Of a stretch of 43,741 nucleotides of DNA, positions 16,612 to 25,030 are shown piece by piece; position 1 is the first letter of the stretch; each line of letters opens with the position of its first letter. Under the pieces are notes generated by a model. It did not search any database and had not been told where the DNA came from. It was given only the letters and a program-made list of their open reading frames with translations. Position numbers and translations under genes: made by a program. This DNA is from an uncultured Oscillospiraceae bacterium (GTDB taxonomy: Bacteria > Bacillota > Clostridia > Oscillospirales > Acutalibacteraceae): contig UQFM01000006.1 of NCBI GenBank assembly GCA_900540295.1, positions 1-43,741 on the forward strand, written 5' to 3'.

Positions 16612-17712
16612 ATGGCATACGAAATTGATAATGAGCAACAGAATGTAACCAATATTAAAGTTATCGGTACAGGCGGCGGCGGCGGAAACGCAGTCAACCG
16701 CATGGCGGAAGCAGGCTTTGCAGGGATTGAACTGATTGCGGTCAACACAGACCGTCAGGCGCTGAATTTTTCTAAGGCAACGCAGAAAATTCAAATCGGT
16801 GAAAAACTGACCAACGGGCGCGGCGCAGGTGCAAAGCCCGAAATCGGTCAGAAGGCGGCGGAGGAAAGCCGCGATGCGATTATCGACGCACTGAACGATA
16901 CGCAGATGGTGTTTATCACCGCAGGCATGGGCGGCGGCACAGGTACAGGCGCGGCACCCGTGATTGCGGAAATTGCAAAGGAAAAGGGCATTCTGACCGT
17001 CGGTATTGTCACGAAGCCGTTCGCATTTGAGGGCAAACGCCGTATGGAGCAGGCGGAGGCGGGTATTGCCGAGCTTGCAGGGCATGTGGACTCTTTGGTG
17101 GTTATCCCCAATGAACGCTTAAAACAGGTTTCCGACCAAAAAATTACGCTGGCAAATGCGTTTGAAATTGCAGACGACGTGCTTCGCTCGGGCGTCAAGA
17201 GCATTTCGGATTTGATTATTACACCCGCGCTTATCAATCTGGACTTCGCTGATGTGACCGCCGTTATGAAAGACGCAGGTCACGCACACATGGGCGTCGG
17301 TTCGGCAACGGGTAAGGATAAGGCGGAGCAGGCGGCGCAGAAAGCTATTTCCAGTCCGCTTTTGGAATCCACCATCGACGGCGCAAAGGGTATCATCATC
17401 AGCATTGCCGCTTCTACGGACATCGGCTTAGAGGATATTGATACGGCGGCGGGCATTGTCCGTGCGGCTGCGGATGAAGATGCAAATATTATCTTCGGTG
17501 TGGATTTGAAACCCGAATTAGAAGACACGATGAATATCACCGTAATTGCGACGGGCTTCGGCAACGATGAAAACGGTATGCCGAAAAAGCCGAACGGCGG
17601 GTTCTCTTTTGAAGACGATAAGCCTTTGGACGATATTTCGAGCACCAGCACAGGCTTTGACCCGAATGATGGTTACATCGATGTGTTGGACATCTTCAAC
17701 GGCAGAAAGTAA
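16612..17712 (+). CDS. ftsZ: Cell division GTPase FtsZ
   Basis: FtsZ is the tubulin homologue that forms the division ring. The 366-residue protein has an N-terminal GGGGGNAVNRM nucleotide loop, the tubulin signature GGGTGTG at 107-113, and the T7-loop region NLDFADV that completes the GTPase site of the neighbouring subunit. The C-terminal linker is short, and the extreme tail (DVLDIFNGRK) plays the part of the conserved membrane-adaptor-binding peptide, although it is divergent. AGGAGG at 16595-16600 precedes ATG 16612 by 11 nt. Confidence 0.98.
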   Translation: MAYEIDNEQQNVTNIKVIGTGGGGGNAVNRMAEAGFAGIELIAVNTDRQALNFSKATQKIQIGEKLTNGRGAGAKPEIGQKAAEESRDAIIDALNDTQMVFITAGMGGGTGTGAAPVIAEIAKEKGILTVGIVTKPFAFEGKRRMEQAEAGIAELAGHVDSLVVIPNERLKQVSDQKITLANAFEIADDVLRSGVKSISDLIITPALINLDFADVTAVMKDAGHAHMGVGSATGKDKAEQAAQKAISSPLLESTIDGAKGIIISIAASTDIGLEDIDTAAGIVRAAADEDANIIFGVDLKPELEDTMNITVIATGFGNDENGMPKKPNGGFSFEDDKPLDDISSTSTGFDPNDGYIDVLDIFNGRK

Positions 17713-17730
17713 TTTCACGGCATAAAACGA

Positions 17731-17762
17731 CGGCATCCGAGGTTTTCGGGTGCCGTTTTTTT
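17731..17762 (+). terminator. Intrinsic terminator after ftsZ
   Basis: CGGCATCCGA (17731-17740) pairs with TCGGGTGCCG (17746-17755) with one wobble and is followed by seven T. It closes the dcw region 18 nt after ftsZ. Confidence 0.85.
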
Positions 17763-17853
17763 GAAAAGCCTTGATTTACAAGCGATGCAACTGCAATTTT
17801 GCATGAAAATCTTCAAACGCAACACAAAATTGGTGGCGGTTGCACGCAATTTT

Positions 17854-17862
17854 TGCTATGAT
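17854..17862 (+). promoter_or_regulatory. Extended -10 promoter of the XRE regulator gene
   Basis: TGC-TATGAT is an extended -10 with no convincing -35. It puts the start near 17869, 25 nt before the ATG. Two similar stretches around it (TGCAATTTTGCATGA near 17800 and CGCAATTTTTGCTATGA near 17846) could be operator repeats for autoregulation. Confidence 0.35.
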
Positions 17863-17893
17863 TTTATCAAAAGAACCGAAAGGAAGATGCAGT

Positions 17894-18790
17894 ATGCAGT
17901 TCGGAGAAAATGTACAGTTTTTACGTAAGCAAAAGGGATTGACGCAAGAGGAGCTGGCGGAACAAATGGCGGTTTCGCGCCAAACGGTATCCAAGTGGGA
18001 ATCCGACCAAAGCTTTCCCGAAACAGATAAGCTGATTGCGCTTTGTGATTTGTTCGGCTGTTCCATGGATGCACTGCTGCGCGGCGATGTGCGCGAAAGC
18101 TTTTTAGAGGATACCGCAGGCTACGACAAGCATTATAATCAGTTTACCGTACGGATTTGCGTCGGTGTTGGCTGTGTTCTGTTCGGGCTGTTCTCTTTGC
18201 TTTTCTCATACGGTATGTATTGGAGTGACACCGTCAGCGTATTGCTCTTTTTTGCCTTTTTGGTGATTGCGGTTGCCGTATTTATTATTGCAGGGCTGTC
18301 ACACGGCGATTTTGTAAAAGCGCATCCGAAGATTCAGCCGTTTTACACAGAGGAGAAGGTTGCCGCCTTTAACCGCCGTTTTCCGCTGTTTATCGTTTTA
18401 CCGACCGTATTGATTTTGCTCGGTGTGATGTGGCTGATTGCGGCGGATGCCCTCGCACCGTCCGCTTTGGCGAAAGAGAAATGGGAATATCTTTATACGT
18501 CAGTGTTTTTCCTGTTTTTAACAGCGGCTGTACCGATGTTTATTTACGGCGGTATGCAGAAGTCAAAATATGATATAGAAGCCTATAACAAGGAGAACAG
18601 CAATGACCCCGAAACGGTGCGCCGAAAAAATACCGTAGGACGGATTCAGACGATTCTGATGCTGATTGCTACCGTGGTTTTTCTGTTGCTCGGATTTTTG
18701 GGGAACTATTGGTACATCGCTTGGGTCGTTTATCCCGTAGCGGGCATCGCCTGTGCAATCGTTTCCGTAATCGCCGAAAAATCGGCGTGA
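17894..18790 (+). CDS. XRE-family regulator with C-terminal membrane domain
   Basis: The 298-residue protein starts with a classical Cro/CI-type helix-turn-helix (residues about 5-62; QKGLTQEELAEQMAVSRQTVSKWE). A polytopic membrane domain with about five to six hydrophobic segments follows, including one at residues about 84-108 and a pair at the C-terminus. Such membrane-tethered XRE proteins are common in Firmicutes and usually sense a membrane or envelope signal, but the ligand here is unknown. ATG 17894 is chosen because GAAAGGAAG lies 6-7 nt upstream. The gene is alone, bounded by the ftsZ terminator and a repeat patch. Confidence 0.85.
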   Translation: MQFGENVQFLRKQKGLTQEELAEQMAVSRQTVSKWESDQSFPETDKLIALCDLFGCSMDALLRGDVRESFLEDTAGYDKHYNQFTVRICVGVGCVLFGLFSLLFSYGMYWSDTVSVLLFFAFLVIAVAVFIIAGLSHGDFVKAHPKIQPFYTEEKVAAFNRRFPLFIVLPTVLILLGVMWLIAADALAPSALAKEKWEYLYTSVFFLFLTAAVPMFIYGGMQKSKYDIEAYNKENSNDPETVRRKNTVGRIQTILMLIATVVFLLLGFLGNYWYIAWVVYPVAGIACAIVSVIAEKSA

Positions 18791-18804
18791 AATGCAACCG
18801 AACC

Positions 18805-18828
18805 GTAGGGGCGCGCATCGCGCGCCCG
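18805..18828. repeat. GTAGGGGCG palindrome, copy with GCGCGC arm
   Basis: GGGCGCGC/GCGCGCCC form a perfect 8-bp stem with an ATC loop, preceded by GTAG and followed by CG. It lies 14 nt after the XRE gene. Confidence 0.7.
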
Positions 18829-18842
18829 TTGAAATTTAACAA

Positions 18843-18943
18843 CTTGTAGGGGGCGACGTTCTCGCCTCCGGCTCGGTCGGTGCTTCTGCATACTTCCGTA
18901 TGCAGAGGTGTCCACCGGACACCCGCACCCTCGGCGCCCCGTG
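18843..18943. repeat. Composite GTAGGGG palindrome with nested hairpins
   Basis: A TGTAGGGGGCGA...TCGCC unit is followed by two clean stems: TTCTGCATAC/GTATGCAGAG with a 4-nt TTCC loop, and GGTGTCC/GGACACC with an ACC loop. It ends in GGCGCCCCGTG, which can pair back to the opening GGGGGCG. The architecture suggests a small non-coding repeat element of about 100 nt. Confidence 0.55.
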
Positions 18944-19004
18944 AAATCTGATGAACCCCCACGGAATAACACAGAGATGGTTCCCTATGCGTGGATTGTA
19001 TTTA

Positions 19005-19048
19005 CCTTGTGCTATGTGCGATTCTTCGCTTACGCGTAGAATGACAAA
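19005..19048. repeat. 'HSERSEES' intergenic repeat, copy 1
   Basis: The 44 nt from CCTTGTGCTATG to GAATGACAAA match 41209-41251 almost base for base. The core GATTCTTCGC...AGAATGAC is a repeat whose reverse strand spells SERSEES-like peptides in spurious open frames. Confidence 0.7.
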
Positions 19049-19050
19049 AC

Positions 19051-19080
19051 AATGCGCTCCCGATTTTTCGGGAGCGCATT
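19051..19080 (-). terminator. Terminator of the minus-strand PHP gene
   Basis: A perfect 13-bp stem (AATGCGCTCCCGA with TCGGGAGCGCATT, 4-nt loop) lies 8 nt beyond the PHP stop. On the minus strand it is followed by GTTTTGT. Confidence 0.75.
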
Positions 19081-19088
19081 GTTTACAT

Positions 19089-19772
19089 CTATTTCCGAAT
19101 CAATTCATATTCCCTTTGGCGCAAAACTGCCAACAGCATCTCGTTTGTTTCAATTTTTTGCGCGGTCAAAATGCCGCCGCGTGCGGCGTCCTCGCTTTGG
19201 TGGTAATCCGAACCCGCAATGCCCGGCTTTTTGTGAAGTAATGCCCATTTTTGGGCAACGCCGTTTCTCGAATTGTGGCGCACACAGGCGTTGTAAATTT
19301 CATAGCCGTCCAGATATTCAGGGTTGACAACAGTCATCCCGTTGCGAAAGGGATGCGCCTGAAAAATCAGAAGCCCGTTTTTATGCGCCAATTTTGCGAA
19401 CGCGGATAGGCGCATTTCCAATAAATCCCCGTTTTTCCGAAGGAAATCTTCTGTCACGCCGTAGACCAAATAGTCGTTGATACCGCCCTTGCGTGCAAAG
19501 CGAAGCTCCATACCGAGCAGGATCGTCAAATCCGTATTTTCCGCCGCCGCTTTGGCAGCACGGTGTCCTTTTAAGAAAATGTCCACTTTGTCGTTCCACG
19601 AAAGAGACGCCTTTTTATACGCTTCAAAGGTACTCGGACTCAGGTGGTCTGTGGTGACCAGTGTCGAATACCCCGCACGCAGATAATTTCGGACTAAAAT
19701 TTTCGCTTTGTCCTTCGCACAGCGGCTCGTCTCCATGGTGTGCGCGTGCAATTCTGTCGAATATTTCATCAT
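19089..19772 (-). CDS. PHP-domain metal-dependent phosphoesterase
   Basis: PHP proteins are metal-dependent phosphoesterases related to DNA polymerase PHP domains and histidinol phosphatase. The 227-residue protein has the metal ligands in order: H9-x-H11 (ELHAHT), D42-H43 (TTDH), E89 (GMEL), H140 (FQAH), and D189-x-H191 (GSDYH). Its natural substrate cannot be read from sequence. On the minus strand GGGAG lies 8 nt before the first ATG of an ATG-ATG pair, so I begin at 19772 rather than at the upstream ATG at 19802. It stands alone, divergent from the electron-transfer operon. Confidence 0.88.
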   Translation of the reverse strand: MMKYSTELHAHTMETSRCAKDKAKILVRNYLRAGYSTLVTTDHLSPSTFEAYKKASLSWNDKVDIFLKGHRAAKAAAENTDLTILLGMELRFARKGGINDYLVYGVTEDFLRKNGDLLEMRLSAFAKLAHKNGLLIFQAHPFRNGMTVVNPEYLDGYEIYNACVRHNSRNGVAQKWALLHKKPGIAGSDYHQSEDAARGGILTAQKIETNEMLLAVLRQREYELIRK

Positions 19773-19863
19773 TCCAACATCTCCCAATGCAAAAGTATAC
19801 AATATTTATTGAATTTTGTCGAGATTTCTGCCGCTTTTCTGTATATTATACAACATTTTCAAA

Positions 19864-19892
19864 TTGCATTTTTGCATACTTTATATTATTAT
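19864..19892 (+). promoter_or_regulatory. Promoter of the NuoE/NuoF/StnC-like operon
   Basis: TTGCAT (19864-19869), a 17-nt spacer and TATTAT (19887-19892) lie in a strongly AT-rich divergent region. The leader would be about 35 nt, ending in the GGGAGG site at 19920-19925. Confidence 0.5.
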
Positions 19893-19932
19893 ATTATACG
19901 AATAAATTTAATCGTTATTGGGAGGAAAACCA

Positions 19933-20439
19933 ATGGAATGCAGCTGCAAAAACGTGCACAGCGATTTGTCGCTTTTAGACACGGTGCTCGATACATATGC
20001 AAATGTTGACGGCAGCTTGATTACAATTCTGCAAAAGGCACAGGAAATATACGGCTATCTGCCGCAGGACGTGATTCGTCATATTTCGGAAAAAACGGGC
20101 GTTAAGCCCGCCAAAATTATGGGCGTGGCGACCTTTTACACGCAGTTTCGCTTAAAGCCCGTCGGTAAATATTTAATTATGCTTTGCAAAGGCACGGCGT
20201 GCCACGTAAACGGTTCGGATTTGATTGAGCGGACGATTACGGAGACCTTGGGGATTCACGACGGCGAAACCACCGAGGACGGTTTGTTTACTTTAAAAAA
20301 TGTGGCGTGCCTCGGCTGTTGCAGTCTGTCGCCTGTAATGATGATTAACGAAGAAACCTACGGCAGTTTAACGCCCGATAAAACGAAAAAGATTTTGGCA
20401 GAGCTGACCGCGCAGGCAAAGGAGGGCGCAAGTGTATGA
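19933..20439 (+). CDS. NuoE-like [2Fe-2S] thioredoxin-fold subunit (StnA/HydC type)
   Basis: This is the small iron-sulfur subunit of NADH-linked electron-transfer complexes. The 168-residue protein has a helical N-terminus (ITILQKAQEIYGYLP) and a thioredoxin-like fold with four cluster ligands: C85-x4-C90 and C126-x3-C130. GGGAGG 7 nt upstream fixes ATG 19933. It overlaps the next gene by 4 nt. The family also serves complex I and bifurcating hydrogenases, but no such catalytic subunit is nearby, and the third gene points to a transhydrogenase. Confidence 0.9.
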   Translation: MECSCKNVHSDLSLLDTVLDTYANVDGSLITILQKAQEIYGYLPQDVIRHISEKTGVKPAKIMGVATFYTQFRLKPVGKYLIMLCKGTACHVNGSDLIERTITETLGIHDGETTEDGLFTLKNVACLGCCSLSPVMMINEETYGSLTPDKTKKILAELTAQAKEGASV

Positions 20440-22190
20440 TGAAAGTGGTTGTGGGTGCGGGCAGCTGCGGCATTGCCGCAGGCGCGCAGAAGGTATATGA
20501 TGCGCTGGAAGCGCTGAACACGGAAAACACGGCTTTTGAACTGCGCATTACAGGCTGTAACGGTATGTGCTTTTTGGAGCCGATTGTCGATATTTATGAC
20601 GAATCTGGCGATTTGACCCGCCTTGTAAAGGTCACTGCGGCGGATGCCCAAAAAATTGTTTCCGCTGTAACAAACAACGATTTGTCTGCGTTAGGTGAAC
20701 TGAAAATTTCCGAAGAAGACGCGGAATTTTTAAGCAAGCAAACCCGTATTGCACTGCGCCACTGCGGTGTGATTGACCCTGAAAGCATAGAGGACTATGA
20801 AAACACCGACGGCTACAAGGCGATTCGCAAGGTACTCGGCAGTATGACCCCCGAAGAAGTGATTGCGGAAATCAAAACCTCTGGTCTTGCGGGGCGCGGC
20901 GGCGCGGGCTTCCCGACTTGGTTTAAATGGAATGCCGCAAGAAGCTCGGACGGCGAAGAAAAATACCTTATTTGCAATGCGGACGAGGGCGACCCCGGTG
21001 CGTTTATGGACAGAGCCGTTATTGAGGGCGACCCGCATTCTCTGATTGAGGGTATGCTCATCGGCGCATACGCTATCGGCGCAAAAGAGATGATTGTCTA
21101 TGTCCGTGCGGAATATCCGCTTGCAATCAAACGTTTGGAAAACGCCATTCATCAGGCAGAAGAAAAAGGCTATCTGGGCGAAAATATTTTCGGCAGCGGC
21201 TTTTCCTGCAAAATGCGCATTAAGGCGGGCGCGGGTGCGTTTGTCTGCGGCGAGGAAACCGCACTGATTGAATCTTTAGAGGGCAGCCGCGGTATGCCGC
21301 GCTTAAAACCGCCGTTCCCCGCACAGGCGGGCTATTGGCACAAGCCGTCCAATATCAATAATGTGGAAACCTTTGCAAATGTTGCGTGGATTCTTTTAAA
21401 CGGCGGGGAGAAATTCGCCTCCATGGGTACAGAGGGCAGCAAAGGCACAAAGGTATTCGCGCTGACGGGTAAGGTACGGCGCGGCGGACTTGTGGAAATT
21501 CCGATGGGCAAAACCCTGCGCGATGTTATTTTTGACATCGGCGGCGGGATTCGCGGCGGCAAGCAGTTTAAAGCCGTGCAGATGGGCGGCCCTTCGGGCG
21601 GCTGTATTCCCGAAGCCCTTTTAGATACCGTTATCGACTACAAAGCGCTCGGTGCAACGGGTGCCATTATGGGCTCGGGCGGTATGGTGGTTATGGATGA
21701 AGATACCTGTATGGTCGGTATGGCGAAATTCTTCCTTGATTTTACCGCCAAGGAATCCTGCGGCAAATGCGTGCATTGCCGACTCGGCACAAAGCGTATG
21801 CTCGAGGTGCTGACGCGCATTGCGGACGGCAACGGGCAGGCGGGCGACATAGAATTGCTGGAAGAGCTTTGCTACTCCATTAAAGACGGTGCGCTGTGCG
21901 GACTCGGGCAGACTGCGCCGAACCCTGTGCTTACAACGATTCGTTATTTCCGCAACGAATTTGAAGCGCATATTACCGACAAAAAATGCCCCGCAGGCGA
22001 GTGTACGGCGCTGATTTCTTACGGGATTAACGCAGAAAAATGCATCGGATGCACCAAGTGTGCGCGCAACTGCCCTGTACACGCGATTTCAGGTGCGGTG
22101 AAGCAGGCACACAGCATTGACCAAACGCTTTGCATCAAATGCGGAAAATGCGCCGAAAACTGTAACTTCGGCGCGGTGGAGGTACACTGA
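20436..22190 (+). CDS. NuoF-like FMN/NADH-binding iron-sulfur subunit (StnB/HydB type)
   Basis: This flavoprotein is where electron bifurcation is thought to occur in HydABC-like complexes. The 584-residue protein has an N-terminal thioredoxin-like [2Fe-2S] region (C11, C41, C45; the fourth ligand is not in its usual place). The NuoF core carries GLAGRGGAGFPTWFKW, CNADEGDPGAFMDR, the GAGAFVCGEETAL NADH loop, and the SCGKCVHCR cluster motif. Two C-terminal ferredoxin-type [4Fe-4S] motifs follow (CIGCTKCARNC and CIKCGKCAENC). AAGGAGG lies upstream. ATGA overlap with the previous gene and TGATG overlap with the next mark one operon. Confidence 0.93.
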   Translation: MMKVVVGAGSCGIAAGAQKVYDALEALNTENTAFELRITGCNGMCFLEPIVDIYDESGDLTRLVKVTAADAQKIVSAVTNNDLSALGELKISEEDAEFLSKQTRIALRHCGVIDPESIEDYENTDGYKAIRKVLGSMTPEEVIAEIKTSGLAGRGGAGFPTWFKWNAARSSDGEEKYLICNADEGDPGAFMDRAVIEGDPHSLIEGMLIGAYAIGAKEMIVYVRAEYPLAIKRLENAIHQAEEKGYLGENIFGSGFSCKMRIKAGAGAFVCGEETALIESLEGSRGMPRLKPPFPAQAGYWHKPSNINNVETFANVAWILLNGGEKFASMGTEGSKGTKVFALTGKVRRGGLVEIPMGKTLRDVIFDIGGGIRGGKQFKAVQMGGPSGGCIPEALLDTVIDYKALGATGAIMGSGGMVVMDEDTCMVGMAKFFLDFTAKESCGKCVHCRLGTKRMLEVLTRIADGNGQAGDIELLEELCYSIKDGALCGLGQTAPNPVLTTIRYFRNEFEAHITDKKCPAGECTALISYGINAEKCIGCTKCARNCPVHAISGAVKQAHSIDQTLCIKCGKCAENCNFGAVEVH

Positions 22191-25018
22191 TGAGCAAAAT
22201 TACCGTTACAATCGATAATCATATTTTGTCCGTGGAGGCAGGCACGACCCTTTTGCGTGCGGCAATCGACAACGGACTGAAAATTCCGAACCTTTGCTAT
22301 GACGGACGCGTGGAATTATACGGCGCGTGCGGGCTGTGCGTGGTGGAAGTGGAGGGCACGCCGAAATTACTGCGCGCCTGCTCCACCAAGGCAACAGACG
22401 GTATGGTGGTACATACCGATACCGAACGCGTGATTCGAGCGCGCAAGGTCGCGCTCGAACTGTTGCTGTCCGACCACGACGGCGACTGCAAAGCACCCTG
22501 CACAAAGGCGTGTCCTGCGAATACCGACTGCCAAGGCTATGTCGGCTTAATCGCCAACGGTGAATATACCGAGGCCGTCAGACTCATTAAAGAGAAAATC
22601 CCGCTGCCCTCGTCTATCGGCAGAGTTTGCCCGCATCCGTGCGAAAAACAGTGCCGCCGTCAGTTTGTAGACGAACCTGTTTCCATCGCATTTTTAAAGA
22701 GCTTTGCTTCCGATATGGATATGGCAAGTGCTATGCCGTATGTGCCGTCTGTCGAACCCGATACGGGCAAAACAGTCGCGGTGGTCGGCGGCGGTCCCGC
22801 GGGCTTAACAGCGGCGTATTTCCTGCGCCGTCAGGGGCACAGCGTCACGGTTTTAGACGCAATGCCGAAAATGGGCGGTATGCTTCGTTACGGCATTCCC
22901 GAATACCGTTTGCCGAAAAGCCTTTTGGATAAAGAAATTCAGCAAATCGCCGATTTGGGTGTGGAAATGCGCAACAATGTAAACATCGGCAGAGATACCA
23001 CCGTGGAAGCGCTGCGTGCGGAATATGACGCGGTTATATTGGCGGCAGGTGCATGGAATAGCAGTAAAATGCGCGTAGAGGGGGAAGAACACCCCGCAGT
23101 TGTCGGCGGTATTGATTTCCTGCGAACCGTTGCACTCGGCGTGCCGATGGACATCGGCAAAAACGTGGCGGTTGTCGGCGGCGGCAACACGGCAATGGAT
23201 GCGTGCCGCACGGCGGTGCGCTTGGGTGCGGAAAACGTGTATGTTATTTATCGCCGCACGCGCGACGAAATGCCCGCTGAAGATGTAGAAATTCTGGAGG
23301 CGGAGGAAGAGGGCGTGCAGTTTAAATATCTGACCTCTCCGATTGCCTTTTCCGATGCAGACGGTAAGGTGTGCGCCACTTTGCAAAAAATGCAGTTGGG
23401 CGCGCCCGACCAAAGCGGACGCCGCCGTCCTGAGCCGATTGCGGGTGCAACTGAGGCACTCACCTTAGATACCGTGATTATGGCAATTGGGCAGTACCCG
23501 AATCTGACAGGCTTCGAGTGTGTGGAAGCCACCAAACGAAATACCGTCTCGGCAGATGAAGAAACCTTCCGTACCTCGTTAGACGGTGTGTTCGCGGTGG
23601 GCGATATGACCAACAAAGGCGCGTCGATTGCGATTGCCGCTATCGGTGAAGCGCAAAAAGCGGCTGTCGTGATTGACCGTTATCTTCACGGCGAAGCGGC
23701 GCGGTATAAAAAACCGTACTTCGTAGAACGTGAAATTCCGCTCGAGTTTTTCGAGAAATTTGAGAAGAAACCGCGTGCAAAAATGCCGCAGTTGTCTGCC
23801 GCGGAACGCAAGACCAATTTCAAAGAGGTATCTTTGGGCCTTACCGAAGACGCGGCAAAAAAAGAAGCACAGCGGTGTCTCGAGTGCGGCTGCCACGACT
23901 ATTTTGAATGCAAGCTGATTTCTTACGCCAACCGGTACGATGTAAAGCCCGAACGCTTCGCGGGCGAAAAGCATAAACGCAATGAAGAGAATGTAAATTC
24001 CTTGATTGCCCGCAATACGGATAAATGTATTTTGTGCGGACTGTGCGTGCGCGTTTGCGAAGAAACCATGGGCAAAACGAACCTCGGGCTTTTGGGCAGA
24101 GGTTTCCATACCGTCGTCAGCCCCGAATACAGCTTGCCGCTTGAAGAAAGCAGTTGTATGTTCTGTGGGCAGTGCGTGACGGTTTGCCCGACAGGTGCTT
24201 TGCGTGAAAAAGAGCCTGTTCTCAAACGCGTACCCGTGCAGGAAAACGCAGTCGAGTCCGTGTGCAATTTCTGCTCTGCGCTTTGCAAAACGGACGTGCG
24301 CTTTTTAGGCAAAACCGTGATGCGCGCATTGCCTGTCGGCGAGCAGGGACTTCTGTGCAAGGGCGGACGGTTCGGTATTTTCGCGGCGAACAATCAACTG
24401 CCGCACGTTTCCGATGAAAAGCTTGCGGAAATCGCAAATACAGTAAACGCATACGGCGACAGTGTTGCGGTAGTGCTCGGCCCGACGGCTACCTTAGAAG
24501 AAGCGGCATTTGCAAAAGCACATTTTCCGCATGTGTATGCGGATGTGACGGAAAAATCTGCCGCATTTTCGGGCGCACAGCTGCTCGGGATTGCACCCGT
24601 GTCCGCATACGGCGGTGAAAAAGCGGCGATTTTGCTGGATGCCAAAAAGCATACGGCAGTCACGGCGGAATATACCGTAGAGCTTTCAGGTGCGTATACC
24701 GCAGAAGCTTCCGCGCAGATTTTCACAGCGCCCTTTACCGCAAACAGCGGACATTACCTAAAAGCAGACGGCACGGTCTGCACACAGCGCGCGGCGGTGA
24801 AAACCGAATTGCCGACGGTGCTCGCAGTACTCGCCAAGCTTTGCAGTGCGGAGGTACCGACAGCGGACAGGATTTTTGCCGAGCTGCAAACTGCCTATCC
24901 TGTGCTTGCAAATTCGCAGGAAAATGGTATAATTGAAAAAGAGGTAATTCGTAACGGCGGCGGTTACAACTGGAATGATAACAGTACGGTAATTTCCGAG
25001 TTCTGCGAAAACTTCTAA
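22190..25018 (+). CDS. NuoG/GltD(NfnB)-type fusion, candidate StnC subunit of electron-bifurcating transhydrogenase
   Basis: The 942-residue fusion has five recognisable modules. An N-terminal NuoG-type [2Fe-2S] domain has C36, C47, C50 and C64. A GltD-like cluster region has C100, C104, C108, C114 and C147-x3-C151-x3-C155. A GltD/NfnB flavoprotein follows, with its FAD loop at GGGPAG (200-205) and NADP loop at GGGNTA (330-335) followed by YRRTR. After a C563-x2-C566 region come two [4Fe-4S] motifs, C613/C616/C619/C623 and C656/C659/C662/C666. Next is a C692-x2-C695-x3-C699...C723 cluster as in NuoG or formate dehydrogenase, then about 220 divergent residues. No H-cluster or molybdenum active site is visible. 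Ferredoxin-NADH-NADP transhydrogenation is the best inference. Confidence 0.85.
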   Translation: MSKITVTIDNHILSVEAGTTLLRAAIDNGLKIPNLCYDGRVELYGACGLCVVEVEGTPKLLRACSTKATDGMVVHTDTERVIRARKVALELLLSDHDGDCKAPCTKACPANTDCQGYVGLIANGEYTEAVRLIKEKIPLPSSIGRVCPHPCEKQCRRQFVDEPVSIAFLKSFASDMDMASAMPYVPSVEPDTGKTVAVVGGGPAGLTAAYFLRRQGHSVTVLDAMPKMGGMLRYGIPEYRLPKSLLDKEIQQIADLGVEMRNNVNIGRDTTVEALRAEYDAVILAAGAWNSSKMRVEGEEHPAVVGGIDFLRTVALGVPMDIGKNVAVVGGGNTAMDACRTAVRLGAENVYVIYRRTRDEMPAEDVEILEAEEEGVQFKYLTSPIAFSDADGKVCATLQKMQLGAPDQSGRRRPEPIAGATEALTLDTVIMAIGQYPNLTGFECVEATKRNTVSADEETFRTSLDGVFAVGDMTNKGASIAIAAIGEAQKAAVVIDRYLHGEAARYKKPYFVEREIPLEFFEKFEKKPRAKMPQLSAAERKTNFKEVSLGLTEDAAKKEAQRCLECGCHDYFECKLISYANRYDVKPERFAGEKHKRNEENVNSLIARNTDKCILCGLCVRVCEETMGKTNLGLLGRGFHTVVSPEYSLPLEESSCMFCGQCVTVCPTGALREKEPVLKRVPVQENAVESVCNFCSALCKTDVRFLGKTVMRALPVGEQGLLCKGGRFGIFAANNQLPHVSDEKLAEIANTVNAYGDSVAVVLGPTATLEEAAFAKAHFPHVYADVTEKSAAFSGAQLLGIAPVSAYGGEKAAILLDAKKHTAVTAEYTVELSGAYTAEASAQIFTAPFTANSGHYLKADGTVCTQRAAVKTELPTVLAVLAKLCSAEVPTADRIFAELQTAYPVLANSQENGIIEKEVIRNGGGYNWNDNSTVISEFCENF
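24906..24933 (+). promoter_or_regulatory. Promoter for the cobalamin operon, inside the preceding coding region
   Basis: TTGCAA (24906-24911), a 16-nt spacer ending in TGG, and a perfect TATAAT (24928-24933) lie within the last 115 nt of the StnC-like gene. Only 12 nt separate that gene from the riboswitch, so a promoter for it must lie here unless the operons are co-transcribed. Confidence 0.65.
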
Positions 25019-25030
25019 AAATAGAAAATA

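Noticed and set aside
19933..22190. Respiratory complex I genes
   Set aside because: No membrane or other Nuo subunits are nearby, and the NuoF-like protein has extra ferredoxin domains typical of soluble complexes.
19933..25018. Bifurcating [FeFe]-hydrogenase operon
   Set aside because: No H-cluster motifs occur in any of the three proteins; the third subunit is a GltD/NfnB fusion.
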